Positions 29,969-41,342 of a stretch of 64,000 nt of DNA are shown in pieces. Under the pieces are notes generated by a model. The model had not been told where the DNA came from, did no database searches, and worked only from the letters and a program-made list of their open reading frames with translations. Numbering within the stretch: the first letter of the stretch is position 1; each line of letters opens with the position of its first letter. This stretch comes from JARRNJ01 sp037385045 (GTDB lineage Bacteria; Pseudomonadota; Gammaproteobacteria; JASBUN01): NCBI GenBank assembly GCA_037385045.1, contig JARRNJ010000002.1, forward strand, positions 1 to 64,000, in the 5' to 3' direction. Made by a program: the position numbers and the translations under genes.

Positions 29969-30835
29969 ATGAACGACGACCGACCTAGTACCAACGGTTC
30001 CGGGGTCCGCTCGTGGCTGGAGCGCGTCAGCCACGCGCTGTTGGGGGAGCCCCGGGACCGTGAGCAGCTGCTCGATGTTTTGCATGACGCGCAGAAACGC
30101 AATCTGCTCGATCTGGACGCGCTCGCCATGATCGAGGGCGTGCTGCAGGTTTCCGAAATGCAGGTGCGCGACATCATGATTCCCCGGTCCCAGATGGTGG
30201 TGCTGGAACGCGATGCGCCGGTGGAGGAAGTGTTGTCGATCATCGTCCGCTCCGGGCATTCGCGGTTTCCCGTCATCGGCGACAGCCGCGACGAGGTGGT
30301 GGGCATTCTGCTGGCCAAGGACATGCTCTGGTACTACATGGAAGGGGAAAGCAGCGGCTTCAATATCCGCGAAATGCTGCGCCCCGCGGCCTTTATCCCG
30401 GAAAGCAAGCGGCTCAATGTGCTGCTCAAGGAGTTCCGCGCGAGCCGTAACCACATGGCGATCGTGGTCGATGAGTATGGCGGGGTGGCCGGCATGGTCA
30501 CCATCGAGGACGTCATCGAGCAGATCGTCGGCGAAATCGAGGACGAGCACGACATCGAGGAAGGCGCCTATATCCTCGAGCACGACAGCAGCCACTACAC
30601 GGTCAAGGCGCTCACGCCCATCGAGGACTTCAACGAGCATTTCGGCACCCGTTTCAGTGATGAGGAATTCGACACGGTCGGGGGATTGCTGTTGAACCGG
30701 CTCGGTCACATGCCCAAACGGGGCGAGCTGATCAAAGTCGATGCACTCACCTTCAAGGTGCTGCGCGCCGATAACCGCCGCGTCCATCTTTTGCAGGTGA
30801 CGGTAGAACCGCCGCCGGCTGAGCCGCAAGGATAG
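29969..30835 (+). CDS. corC: CBS-domain ion/transport accessory protein CorC
   Basis: The 288-residue soluble protein has two CBS domains (about residues 70-185; RDIMIPRSQMVVLERDAPVE, then the FIPESKRLNVLLKEFR repeat) followed by the CorC/HlyC transporter-associated domain (about 200-280). In enterics CorC is linked to Mg/Co efflux with CorA, but the exact role is unsettled. It has no membrane segment. It is conserved between ybeY and lnt. Confidence 0.92.
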   Translation: MNDDRPSTNGSGVRSWLERVSHALLGEPRDREQLLDVLHDAQKRNLLDLDALAMIEGVLQVSEMQVRDIMIPRSQMVVLERDAPVEEVLSIIVRSGHSRFPVIGDSRDEVVGILLAKDMLWYYMEGESSGFNIREMLRPAAFIPESKRLNVLLKEFRASRNHMAIVVDEYGGVAGMVTIEDVIEQIVGEIEDEHDIEEGAYILEHDSSHYTVKALTPIEDFNEHFGTRFSDEEFDTVGGLLLNRLGHMPKRGELIKVDALTFKVLRADNRRVHLLQVTVEPPPAEPQG

Positions 30836-30934
30836 ACCGACGGTGGCTACCGCTCCCGGCCGACCGCACGCCGCGGGCTGCCCGTTCGCGGCGCCCGGGG
30901 CGGCCATGCGACGCAATCGACGACCGGTGACTTG

Positions 30935-32443
30935 ATGCCCGTCCGCTGGCGATCATGGGCAGGCGACGGCGCCAGCCTGGCCGCGGGCCTGGTGGCGCCG
31001 GCGGCGTTCGCTCCCCTGGGCTTGCATCTGCTGGCAATCCCGTCTCTGGCGATACTGTTCCTGCTCTGGCGTGATGCCAGTCCCCGGCGCGCGTTTTGGC
31101 GCGGCTGGTTGTTCGGGTTCGGGCTGTTTGGCGCCGGTGTGCACTGGGTTTACCACAGCATGCATGTGTTCGGTCACATGGCGGCGCCCGTGGCCGTGCT
31201 GTTCACCGCCGTGTTCGCCATGTTGCTGGCGCTGTACCCGGCCCTGGCCGGCTACATCAGCAACCGCTGGTCGATCCCGGCCGCGGCCGGCCGGCTGCTG
31301 ATTCTTTATCCGGCGGTATGGACGCTGATCGAGTGGTTCCGCGGCTGGTTTCTGACCGGGTTCCCGTGGCTGGACCTGGGCTACAGCCAGGTCGGTGCGC
31401 CGTTGCAGGGGCTGGCCCCGATCACCGGCGTCTACGGTGTCACCTGGGCGGTGGCGTTCACGGCCGGGGTGGTGGCGCTGCTGGTGGGTTGGCCCCGCGC
31501 ACGCCAGGCACTGATTGCTTCGGGCGTGGCGATTGCCCTGTGGGGCGGCGCCTGGGCGGTGGGTATGGTGGAGTGGACCCGGCCCGCCGGCCCCGCGTTT
31601 CAGGCCAGCCTGGTGCAGGGCGATACCCCCCAGAGGCTGAAGTGGGATGCCCGCCAGCTCAATGCCATTCTCAGCGGCTATGCCCGGGCCACCGAGCGGC
31701 ACTGGAGCAGCCGCCTGATCGTGTGGCCCGAGACGGCGGTGCCGGCGTTCTACCGCGACGTTGAACGGCCGTTTCTGGATCCGCTGGCTGCCCTGGCCCG
31801 CGCTCACCACAGCGACCTGCTGATCGGGTTGCCGGTCCAGGATCCCCGCTCAGGGCATTACTACAATGCCATGATGAGCCTGGGGAGCCAGCGGGATTTC
31901 TACTATAAGCGCCACTTGGTGCCGTTCGGCGAATACGTGCCGCTGCGCGGTGTGCTGCAGAATCTGCTGGACGTGTTGCATGTGCCCATGTCCGCCTTCA
32001 GCAGCGGCGCCGCGGACCAGCCGCCGTTGCGGGCCGCCGGTTATCCGGTGGCGGTGGCCATCTGTTACGAGATCGCCTTCGGCGACGAATTGCGCAGTTT
32101 CCTCCCGCGGGCGGCGTTCCTGGTCAACGCCAGCAACAATGCCTGGTTCGGTGATTCCAGTGCGCCTTACCAGATGCTGGAAATGGGCCGCATGCGGGCA
32201 CTGGAAGCCCAGCGCTATCTGCTCAGCGCTACCAACAACGGCATGACCGCCATCGTCGACGACCACGGGCGGGTACGGCATGAGGCCCCCAGGTCCGTAG
32301 TCACGGTGTTGACGGGGCGGGTGCAGCCCCGCTCCGGCGCCACCCCCTACGTGTTGGCCGGTGACAAGCCGGTGCTGGCGGCCCTGGTGCTGGTGCTGGC
32401 AGTGGGATGGTGGCCGACCCGTCGCGGGCGCGGACGCGCCTAG
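30935..32443 (+). CDS. lnt: Apolipoprotein N-acyltransferase
   Basis: Lnt adds the third acyl chain to the N-terminal cysteine of outer-membrane lipoproteins. The 502-residue protein has about six N-terminal membrane segments and a periplasmic nitrilase domain with the catalytic triad Glu266 (WPETAVPAF), Lys325 (KRHLVPFGEY) and Cys377 (AICYEIAFG). A last membrane helix lies near the C-terminus. ATG at 30935 is preferred to TTG at 30932. The TAG stop lies inside the left arm of the hairpin element described next. Confidence 0.96.
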   Translation: MPVRWRSWAGDGASLAAGLVAPAAFAPLGLHLLAIPSLAILFLLWRDASPRRAFWRGWLFGFGLFGAGVHWVYHSMHVFGHMAAPVAVLFTAVFAMLLALYPALAGYISNRWSIPAAAGRLLILYPAVWTLIEWFRGWFLTGFPWLDLGYSQVGAPLQGLAPITGVYGVTWAVAFTAGVVALLVGWPRARQALIASGVAIALWGGAWAVGMVEWTRPAGPAFQASLVQGDTPQRLKWDARQLNAILSGYARATERHWSSRLIVWPETAVPAFYRDVERPFLDPLAALARAHHSDLLIGLPVQDPRSGHYYNAMMSLGSQRDFYYKRHLVPFGEYVPLRGVLQNLLDVLHVPMSAFSSGAADQPPLRAAGYPVAVAICYEIAFGDELRSFLPRAAFLVNASNNAWFGDSSAPYQMLEMGRMRALEAQRYLLSATNNGMTAIVDDHGRVRHEAPRSVVTVLTGRVQPRSGATPYVLAGDKPVLAALVLVLAVGWWPTRRGRGRA

Positions 32444-32799
32444 CCTGCATGTTGCGCCAGCCGGCTGCAGGCCGGCTTGGAAGTGACTGACTGAGCTGAT
32501 GAATGTGTTACCGATTGGCGGAACGTTGAACGTGCAGTTCGTAACCGGCCTGCGCTCTATCCGGGCCCTGGCTGGTCCAGGCGCGCCCGTGCTTGCTGTT
32601 GATCGGCCCCGTCCCTGGGCCCCGCCCCTGTCGGGGCCAACGCGATCGCGTTGGCCAAATTTGCTTCAGGCAAATTTGTCACTCAAGTCATAGCTACGGC
32701 TATGACTTTTACCCTCTCGGGTATAAACCCTCCAGAGCGGCGCCCGGCCGCGCCTGTCCTGCACCGGCATCCCGGATGCTGGTGCAACATGCAGGCTAG
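32440..32799. mobile_element. Non-coding hairpin-rich element with terminal inverted repeats (MITE-like)
   Basis: Arms 32440-32461 and 32778-32799 are inverted copies matching at 21 of 22 positions, starting CTAGCCTGCATGTTGC. Inside there is no plausible gene but a string of stems: 32457-32480, 32562-32589, 32618-32638, a 22-bp perfect palindrome at 32635-32656, 9-bp stem at 32656-32678, 10-bp stem with TACG loop at 32685-32708 and an 11-bp near-palindrome at 32762-32784. TA (or CTAG) flanks both ends, and each end supplies the stop codon of a convergent gene. This looks like a small non-autonomous insertion; the family is not one I recognise. Confidence 0.6.
32685..32710 (+). terminator. Probable intrinsic terminator inside the element
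   Basis: AAGTCATAGC and GCTATGACTT form a perfect 10-bp stem around TACG, and the stem runs into TTTT. This is the best candidate terminator for the lnt transcript, although it is 240 nt past the stop. The opposite strand has A-rich sequence only on the far side. Confidence 0.5.
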
Positions 32800-33314
32800 C
32801 GGCTTTTGCGCCCGAAGCTGGTGCCGTGGCAGCGGGGGCAGGGGGGGATGTGTCCGGCCTGCTTGAAATGCAGCTGTTCGCCGCATTCACGGCATTCCAG
32901 CGTGCCGGGACCGGCAATCTCGCCGCTGTGGTACTCCCCCTGGTGGCTCAGGTCTTCCTCGAACTGCAGCATTTCCAGCCGGGTCTTGTCCGCTACCGAG
33001 GTCAGCAGGTCGAGCAGGGAATACTCGATCAGTTCCAGGTCCATGTGCAGCCAGTCGCGCAGCTCGTGCCCGGTGCGCGCCAGGTAGCTGCCGGCGTCCT
33101 GCATGTCGCGCTGCACCCAGTCCGATACGCGGGCGGCTTCTTCACGGCTGAGTTCACCGAGATTGACCGCCGTGTCACGGGCGTGCCGAAGCGCCTGGTT
33201 GAGGGTGTCGACGCCATCATCGGCACGGCTCAGTGCTTCCTGCACCCGCTGCATCATCGCGTGGTAGGCGCCTTCGAGCCGTTCGTTGGGTTTGTGCGAA
33301 TCGTTATTGTCCAT
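32796..33314 (-). CDS. ybeL: YbeL-like zinc-ribbon protein (DUF1451)
   Basis: The 172-residue cytoplasmic protein resembles E. coli YbeL: a long helical N-terminal part (DGVDTLNQALRHARDTAVNL) followed by a C-terminal zinc ribbon with Cys141, Cys144, Cys159 and Cys162 (LECRECGEQLHF; PPCPRCHG). Function is unknown. The ATG at 33314 was chosen over an upstream in-frame start. It is divergent from leuS, as ybeL often neighbours leuS. Its TAG stop lies in the right arm of the hairpin element. Confidence 0.82.
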   Translation of the reverse strand: MDNNDSHKPNERLEGAYHAMMQRVQEALSRADDGVDTLNQALRHARDTAVNLGELSREEAARVSDWVQRDMQDAGSYLARTGHELRDWLHMDLELIEYSLLDLLTSVADKTRLEMLQFEEDLSHQGEYHSGEIAGPGTLECRECGEQLHFKQAGHIPPCPRCHGTSFGRKSR

Positions 33315-33347
33315 CGGTTTCGACTGCCGTGTGGGATTACGGCATAG

Positions 33348-35924
<2,577 letters not shown>

Positions 35925-35928
35925 TGCC

Positions 35929-36471
35929 ATGGGCGTGATGATGACAAAGCCTGAGTGGAAACGCGGAAACCGGGCGGCCGGTGCCTTGCGGCGGCTGTGG
36001 TTCGCGGCTGCAGTCACGGCGCTCGCGGGCTGCGGCTTTCACCTGCGGGGCGCAGTGCCCCTTCCCGCCGTGATGCACAAGACCTACGTGGACGGCGATT
36101 CCACCACCACTCTGGTGCGGGAGCTCAAGCTTGGCCTGCGCGGTGGGGGCGTGCAAGTGGTGCGCGAGCCGATCCAGGCAACCGCCATCCTCCGCATCAT
36201 CGAGGCGCGCCAGACCAGCCGGGTGCTGTCGGTGGACGCGACCGGCCAGGTGCGTGAGTATGAGCTCAGCTTCGCGGTCCGGTATGTGTTGACCGGCGCC
36301 CATGGCGCGCAGCTGGCCGCGCCGCAGCGCGTAGTGGTGGTGCGCAACTACACCTTCGATCCCAACAATCCGCTGGCAAAGGCCAACGAGAAGGAACTGC
36401 TGCGCAAAGAGATGGAGCGGGACGCCGCGCGTGGCATCCTGCGACGGCTGCGTTATGTCGAAGCCAAGTGA
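35929..36471 (+). CDS. lptE: LPS-assembly lipoprotein LptE
   Basis: LptE is the outer-membrane lipoprotein plug of the LptD translocon for LPS. With ATG at 35929 the protein is 180 residues: a signal peptide with basic n-region (KPEWKRGNRAAGALRRLW), hydrophobic core AAAVTALAGC with the lipobox cysteine at residue 35, then the mature part GFHLRG. ATGs at 35938 and 35941 are equally possible starts. It sits between leuS and holA as in most gammaproteobacteria. Confidence 0.9.
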   Translation: MGVMMTKPEWKRGNRAAGALRRLWFAAAVTALAGCGFHLRGAVPLPAVMHKTYVDGDSTTTLVRELKLGLRGGGVQVVREPIQATAILRIIEARQTSRVLSVDATGQVREYELSFAVRYVLTGAHGAQLAAPQRVVVVRNYTFDPNNPLAKANEKELLRKEMERDAARGILRRLRYVEAK

Positions 36472-36510
36472 AGGTTTGCGGCCCGCATCGCGGGAATCCG
36501 CGCTCAGTCC

Positions 36511-37593
36511 ATGCGCATGAAGCCCGAACAATTGCCGGGGCATCTGGCCGCGGAACTTGCGGCTGTATACCTGCTGAGCGGCGATGAGCCATTGCAGCTG
36601 CTGGAGGCGGCCGACGCCATCCGCGGGCGGGCGCGTGAATCGGGGTACGTCGACCGTCAGGTGATGAACGCCGATCGGAGTTTCGATTGGGGCGCGCTGG
36701 CCGAGGCGGCGGGTTCCCTGTCGCTGTTTGCCGAGCGTCGCGTGGTTGACCTGCGCCTGGCGGGCAAGCCGCCGGAAGCGGGCGCCAGGGCGCTGCTCGC
36801 CTGGGGCGAGTCTCCGCCTCCCGACACCCTGCTATTGGTTACCTGCCCGAAGCTGGACAAGGCGGTGATCAGCCGTGCCAAATGGGTGCAGCAGCTGGAC
36901 CGGATCGGCGTCGTGATCCAGGTCTGGCCGGTGGACGAACGGATGCTGCCCCAATGGGTCCAGCGCCGCATGCAGGCGCGGGGCCTGCGCCCCTCGCGGG
37001 AGGCGGTGGCCATGTTGGCCGAGCGGGTGGAGGGCAATCTGCTCGCCGCGGCCCAGGAGATCGAGAAGCTGGTGCTGCTCCGCGGCGCCGGCCGGATCGA
37101 CGCCGACGCGGTGGCGGCGGCGGTGGCCGACAGCGCGCGCTTTGACGTTTTCGGACTGGTCGACAGCGCGCTGGCCGGCAAGGCCGAGCGCACCGTGCGC
37201 ATGCTCGGCGGACTGCGCGCCGAAGGGGTGGCGCCGCCGCTGGTGGTCTGGGCCCTGACCCGCGAAGTGCGCGCGCTCACGGAAATGGCGGCCGAGGCGG
37301 CGGGCGGTACTCCCATCGAGCAGGTTTTTGCGCGGCACAAGGTCTGGGAGCGCCGCAAGCCGTTGCTGCGTGCAGCGCTGAAACGGCGTACGGCGGCCGG
37401 CTGGTACGGCCTGCTGCGCCGTTGCGGCCTGGCCGAGCGCGTGGCCAAGGGCGCCGCAGTAGGAAACCCCTGGGACGAACTGTTACAATTGGGCCTGGAA
37501 TTGGCCGGAGCCGGGGGCCTGCGCGCGGGGTTGTGGGACTCGCTGCCGGCTGCCATGAGCGGCCCTACGGGCCCGGAGAAGCGGGAAACATGA
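36511..37593 (+). CDS. holA: DNA polymerase III delta subunit
   Basis: HolA opens the beta clamp within the clamp loader. The 360-residue protein begins [20 protein letters not shown] and has [19 protein letters not shown], the delta N-terminal fold, and the C-terminal collar region ([19 protein letters not shown]). Family length is about 343. The TGA overlaps the proA ATG (ATGA). Confidence 0.95.
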   Translation: MRMKPEQLPGHLAAELAAVYLLSGDEPLQLLEAADAIRGRARESGYVDRQVMNADRSFDWGALAEAAGSLSLFAERRVVDLRLAGKPPEAGARALLAWGESPPPDTLLLVTCPKLDKAVISRAKWVQQLDRIGVVIQVWPVDERMLPQWVQRRMQARGLRPSREAVAMLAERVEGNLLAAAQEIEKLVLLRGAGRIDADAVAAAVADSARFDVFGLVDSALAGKAERTVRMLGGLRAEGVAPPLVVWALTREVRALTEMAAEAAGGTPIEQVFARHKVWERRKPLLRAALKRRTAAGWYGLLRRCGLAERVAKGAAVGNPWDELLQLGLELAGAGGLRAGLWDSLPAAMSGPTGPEKRET

Positions 37594-38873
37594 GCGCTAG
37601 TCCTGAATCCATAACCCTGGACGTTCACGCCTACATGGCGGCCGTGGGGCGCCAGGCGCGGGCGGCCGCACGGGCCATGGCGCGGGCTGACAGCGCGGCC
37701 AAGAACGCCGCCCTGGAGGCCATGGCGGACGCGTTGGAGCGTTCGCGGGAGGCGCTGCGCAGCGCCAACGTCCAGGATCTCGAGGCCGGCCGGCAAGGCG
37801 GCCTCAGCGCGGCGCTGCTCGACCGCCTGGAGTTGACCGATGCCCGCATCGACGCCATGGCCGCGGGCCTGCGGCAGGTGGCCGCCCTGGCCGACCCGGT
37901 GGGCGAGATCGCCGACCTACGCTACCGCCCGTCGGGCATCCAGGTGGGGCGTATGCGGGTGCCCATCGGGGTCATCGGCATCATTTACGAATCCCGTCCC
38001 AACGTGACCGCGGATGCTGCCGCGCTGTGCCTGAAAGCCGGCAACGCGGCTGTGCTGCGCGGCGGCTCGGAAGCCATTCACTCCAACCAAGCCATTGCCG
38101 AGTGCATCCGCGAGGGCTTGCGCCAGGCGGGCCTGCCCCTGGACGCGGTGCAGGTGGTGGCGACCACCGATCGGGCCGCCGTGGGCGAGCTGATCACTAT
38201 GCCGGAATACGTCGACGTCATCGTTCCCCGGGGCGGCAAGGGCTTGATCGAGCGCATCAGCCGCGACGCACGGGTGCCGGTGATCAAACACCTGGACGGC
38301 GTCTGCCACGTCTACATCGACGATGAGGCCGACCTGGAAAAGGCCGTGCAAATCGCCTTCAACGCCAAGACCCAGCGCTACGGCACCTGCAACACCATGG
38401 AGACGCTGCTGGTGGCCGAGGGCGTGGCGGCCGACGTGCTGCCGGAGCTGGGACGCATGTATCAGGAGGTGGGCGTCGAGCTGCGTGGTTGCGATACGGC
38501 GCGGACGCTGACCCCGGGCATGGCCGCCGCCACCGACGCCGATTGGGACGCCGAGTACCTGGCGCCGATCCTGGCGGTGCGGGTGGTGAAGGATCTGGAC
38601 GAGGCCATCGAGCATATCGAGCGGCACGGTTCCCATCACACCGACGCCATCGTCACCGAGAATTACACGCGCGCGCGGCGCTTCATGCGCGAGGTGGATT
38701 CAAGCTCCGTGATGGTCAACGCGTCAACGCGCTTCGCCGACGGGTTCGAGTACGGCCTTGGCGCCGAGATCGGGATCAGCACCGACAAGCTTCACGCCCG
38801 TGGTCCCGTGGGGCTGGAAGGACTGACCACGCAGAAGTTCGTGGTGTTGGGTGATGGACACATCCGGAGCTAG
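37590..38873 (+). CDS. proA: Gamma-glutamyl phosphate reductase
   Basis: ProA reduces gamma-glutamyl phosphate to the semialdehyde in proline synthesis. The 427-residue aldehyde-dehydrogenase-fold enzyme carries [23 protein letters not shown] sequence, the catalytic cysteine in YGTCNTMET, and [15 protein letters not shown] [20 protein letters not shown] near the C-terminus. It overlaps holA by 4 nt. proB is not in the window. Confidence 0.95.
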   Translation: MSASPESITLDVHAYMAAVGRQARAAARAMARADSAAKNAALEAMADALERSREALRSANVQDLEAGRQGGLSAALLDRLELTDARIDAMAAGLRQVAALADPVGEIADLRYRPSGIQVGRMRVPIGVIGIIYESRPNVTADAAALCLKAGNAAVLRGGSEAIHSNQAIAECIREGLRQAGLPLDAVQVVATTDRAAVGELITMPEYVDVIVPRGGKGLIERISRDARVPVIKHLDGVCHVYIDDEADLEKAVQIAFNAKTQRYGTCNTMETLLVAEGVAADVLPELGRMYQEVGVELRGCDTARTLTPGMAAATDADWDAEYLAPILAVRVVKDLDEAIEHIERHGSHHTDAIVTENYTRARRFMREVDSSSVMVNASTRFADGFEYGLGAEIGISTDKLHARGPVGLEGLTTQKFVVLGDGHIRS

Positions 38874-39035
38874 CGCGCCGTTCGCGTGCGTCTTCGTCCG
38901 GTCAATCTGGCGTCGCGATTTCCCGATGCAAGCGTCCCGGTTTGACCTCTCCGCTCGTCATTCGTGTCCACGGCAGCGGATCGCGGGCTTGCCTTTGTTC
39001 CCGGCGAGCGCCTGGCGCCCTTGGTGCGGCTGCGC

Positions 39036-39698
39036 ATGATCGGCGTGTTCGGCGGGACATTCGATCCGGTGCACCTGGGCCATTTGCGCCCGGCCCTGGA
39101 ATTGACGGAAGCGCTGGGTTTGGACCGTGTTGCCTGGATCCCCTGCCGCCAGCCGCCCCACCGGGGCCAGCCGGTCGCATCCCCCGAGCAACGGCTGCGT
39201 ATGTTGCAGGCTGCCGTCGAGGGTGTTCCGGGATTCCACACCGACCAACGCGAACTGCGCCGCCAGGGTCCTTCCTACATGGTCGACACGCTGGAATCGC
39301 TGCGCCAGGAGCTGGTGCGCGAGCCTCTGTGCCTGCTGCTGGGGATGGATGCATTTCTGGGTCTCAGCGGCTGGCACGAGTGGCGGCGAATTCTCGATCT
39401 TGCTCACATCGTGGTCGCCGAGCGGCCGGGGTGGGAGCGCCCGCAACGGGGTGCGCTCGCCGGGTTGGTGGCAGAGCGCGTCACCGAGCGGGTAGAGGAC
39501 CTTCGCGCCCGGCCCGCCGGCCGCATCCTGTTCCGGGCGGTGACACGGCTGGAGATCTCGGCAACGGAAATCCGGACCCGGGTCGCCGCGGGCCACAGCG
39601 CCCGCTTCCTGGTTCCGGAGCGGGTGCGGGAGATCATTGAACAGGAGAACATTTACAGTGCCGCGGGGATTCCCGCAGACAGGCAAGGGGAGAACTGA
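39036..39698 (+). CDS. nadD: Nicotinate-nucleotide adenylyltransferase
   Basis: NadD adenylates nicotinate mononucleotide to deamido-NAD. The 220-residue product (ATG at 39036) begins MIGVFGGTFDPVHLGHLRPA, including the GGTFDPVHxGH nucleotidyltransferase motif, and ends with the second motif ISATEIRTRVAAGHS. The frame is open another 24 codons to a GTG at 38964, but the family starts here. The 162-nt gap after proA is featureless. Confidence 0.94.
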   Translation: MIGVFGGTFDPVHLGHLRPALELTEALGLDRVAWIPCRQPPHRGQPVASPEQRLRMLQAAVEGVPGFHTDQRELRRQGPSYMVDTLESLRQELVREPLCLLLGMDAFLGLSGWHEWRRILDLAHIVVAERPGWERPQRGALAGLVAERVTERVEDLRARPAGRILFRAVTRLEISATEIRTRVAAGHSARFLVPERVREIIEQENIYSAAGIPADRQGEN

Positions 39699-39723
39699 TC
39701 TATGTCCAGCAAGAGCGTGACGC

Positions 39724-40080
39724 ATGCACATTGACGAGTTGACCAAGCTGGTCGTTGATGCCCTCGATGAGATGAAGGCGGTGGACGTTCGTGTACTCGA
39801 TGTGCGCGACCGCTCATCGTTCACCGACGTTATGGTGATCGCCAGCGGCACATCGAGCCGTCATGTGAAGGCAATGGCCGATAACGTGATGATGAAGGCC
39901 AAGAAAAGCGGCGTCGCGCTGCTTGGCAGTGAAGGCGAACGCACGGCGGAATGGATTCTGGTGGACTTCGGGGAAGTGGTGGTTCATGTCATGCAACCGC
40001 AGATACGGGATTTCTACAATCTTGAAAAGCTCTGGTCGACGGGGGAGCAGGACGGCGCCGAGCGCATGAAGGCGCATTAG
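39724..40080 (+). CDS. rsfS: Ribosomal silencing factor RsfS
   Basis: RsfS binds L14 and blocks 70S formation during starvation. The 118-residue protein has the family core VRVLDVRDRSSFTDVMVIAS and GEVVVHVMQPQIRDFYNLEKLW. It lies 25 nt after nadD and before rlmH, the usual triplet. Its ribosomal partner L14 is encoded by the damaged-looking rplN in this window. Confidence 0.94.
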   Translation: MHIDELTKLVVDALDEMKAVDVRVLDVRDRSSFTDVMVIASGTSSRHVKAMADNVMMKAKKSGVALLGSEGERTAEWILVDFGEVVVHVMQPQIRDFYNLEKLWSTGEQDGAERMKAH

Positions 40081-40110
40081 GGCGGCGCCTGCCGTTGGGA
40101 GCCTCCGGCC

Positions 40111-40578
40111 GTGAAAATTCATCTGATCGCTGTCGGTACGCGTATGCCCGACTGGGTTGAGCGCGGCTACCAGGAGTACGCCGGGCGCATGCCGGCGCAG
40201 TGCCGGCTGGAGTTGACCGAGATTCCGGCGCTGAAGCGGGGCAAGGGCGCGGATCTCGATCGCATCGCGCGCCGTGAAGGCGAGCGAATGTTGGCAGCGG
40301 TGCCGGAAAGATGCCGGGTGCTGGCTCTGGACATCGGTGGGCGCCCGTGGAGTACGGCGCAAGTGGCCAGCCAGCTCCGCGCTTGGCTCGAGGGCGGGCA
40401 GGACCTGGCGCTGCTGGTAGGCGGACCCGAGGGGCTGGCGCCGGCCTGCAGGGAACGGGCGCAGGGCTTGTGGTCATTGTCGCCGCTGACGCTGCCTCAT
40501 CCGTTGGTGCGGATTGTGGTGGCCGAGCAGCTTTACCGCGCCTGGACCGTGCTCGAGGGCCACCCTTATCATCGTTGA
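40111..40578 (+). CDS. rlmH: 23S rRNA pseudouridine-1915 N3-methyltransferase
   Basis: RlmH is a small SPOUT methyltransferase acting on 23S rRNA helix 69. The 155-residue product (GTG start after TGGGAG) has [20 protein letters not shown], the SAM-binding knot [11 protein letters not shown], and the C-terminal [18 protein letters not shown] and HPYHR. Length equals E. coli. Confidence 0.95.
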   Translation: MKIHLIAVGTRMPDWVERGYQEYAGRMPAQCRLELTEIPALKRGKGADLDRIARREGERMLAAVPERCRVLALDIGGRPWSTAQVASQLRAWLEGGQDLALLVGGPEGLAPACRERAQGLWSLSPLTLPHPLVRIVVAEQLYRAWTVLEGHPYHR

Positions 40579-40694
40579 CGCTTCGGCTGGGTGTTCCGCC
40601 CTATGCCACAGCCCTTGACCCTGCGGGATGAGCCGGGCTACCGTGCAAAGCAGGCCATGATGCCGCAGTTGCAGCCGCCAAGTGCCGCCAGAGC

Positions 40695-41285
40695 ATGACG
40701 CTTCCAATAGAGATCTATTTGGCCTCCACCTCCCCCCGGCGTCGGCAGCTGTTGCAGCAGATCGGCGTGTGCTTCCAGCAATTGCCCATCGACGTGCACG
40801 AGGCGGTGGAACCGTCCGAGTCGCCGGAGGACTACGTGCGGCGGGTGGCGCTGGACAAGGCCCGGACCGGCTGGGATGCGCCGGAGCGTCGCCACGAGTT
40901 GCCTGTGTTGGGTGCCGACACCGAAGTGGTGCTGGACGGGCAGGTGCTGGGCAAGCCGCGCGACCGCAGTCACGGCCTCGAACTGCTGCGCCGTCTTGCG
41001 GGCCGCAGCCATCAGGTATTGAGCGCCGTGGCGGTGGTGCGCGGGGCGCGTCGCGAGGTGGGTTTGAGCGTCAGCACGGTGCAATTTCGCCAGCTTACGG
41101 ACGCGGACTGCCGCCGCTACTGGGCCACCGGCGAGCCGGCCGACAAGGCGGGAGCCTACGCGATCCAGGGGCGCGGCGCGGTTTTCGTCCGCCATCTCGA
41201 GGGCAGCTATTCCGGCGTCATGGGTTTGCCGCTCTACGAGACCGCGGTGCTGCTGGGTCGATTTGGTGTCGATGTGGTTAAATAG
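40695..41285 (+). CDS. maf: Maf-family nucleotide pyrophosphatase (YhdE type)
   Basis: This 196-residue Maf protein probably hydrolyses dTTP/UTP and modified pyrimidine nucleotides, limiting mutagenesis or septation. LASTSPRRRQLLQQIG near the start, the catalytic aspartate in LGADTEVVLDGQVLGKP and YAIQGRGAVFVRHLEGSYSG are signatures. Its place directly before rng points to YhdE. A 31-codon open frame at 40603-40698 overlaps its start. Confidence 0.92.
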   Translation: MTLPIEIYLASTSPRRRQLLQQIGVCFQQLPIDVHEAVEPSESPEDYVRRVALDKARTGWDAPERRHELPVLGADTEVVLDGQVLGKPRDRSHGLELLRRLAGRSHQVLSAVAVVRGARREVGLSVSTVQFRQLTDADCRRYWATGEPADKAGAYAIQGRGAVFVRHLEGSYSGVMGLPLYETAVLLGRFGVDVVK

Positions 41286-41342
41286 ACCTGCCGATGCCGG
41301 CATTTCCGCCGAGGCGTCGGCATACGCAGTGACCGTTGTTAT

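Noticed and set aside
32499..32693. Short open frames inside the hairpin element
   Set aside because: They run through palindromes, lack ribosome binding sites and give no recognisable protein.
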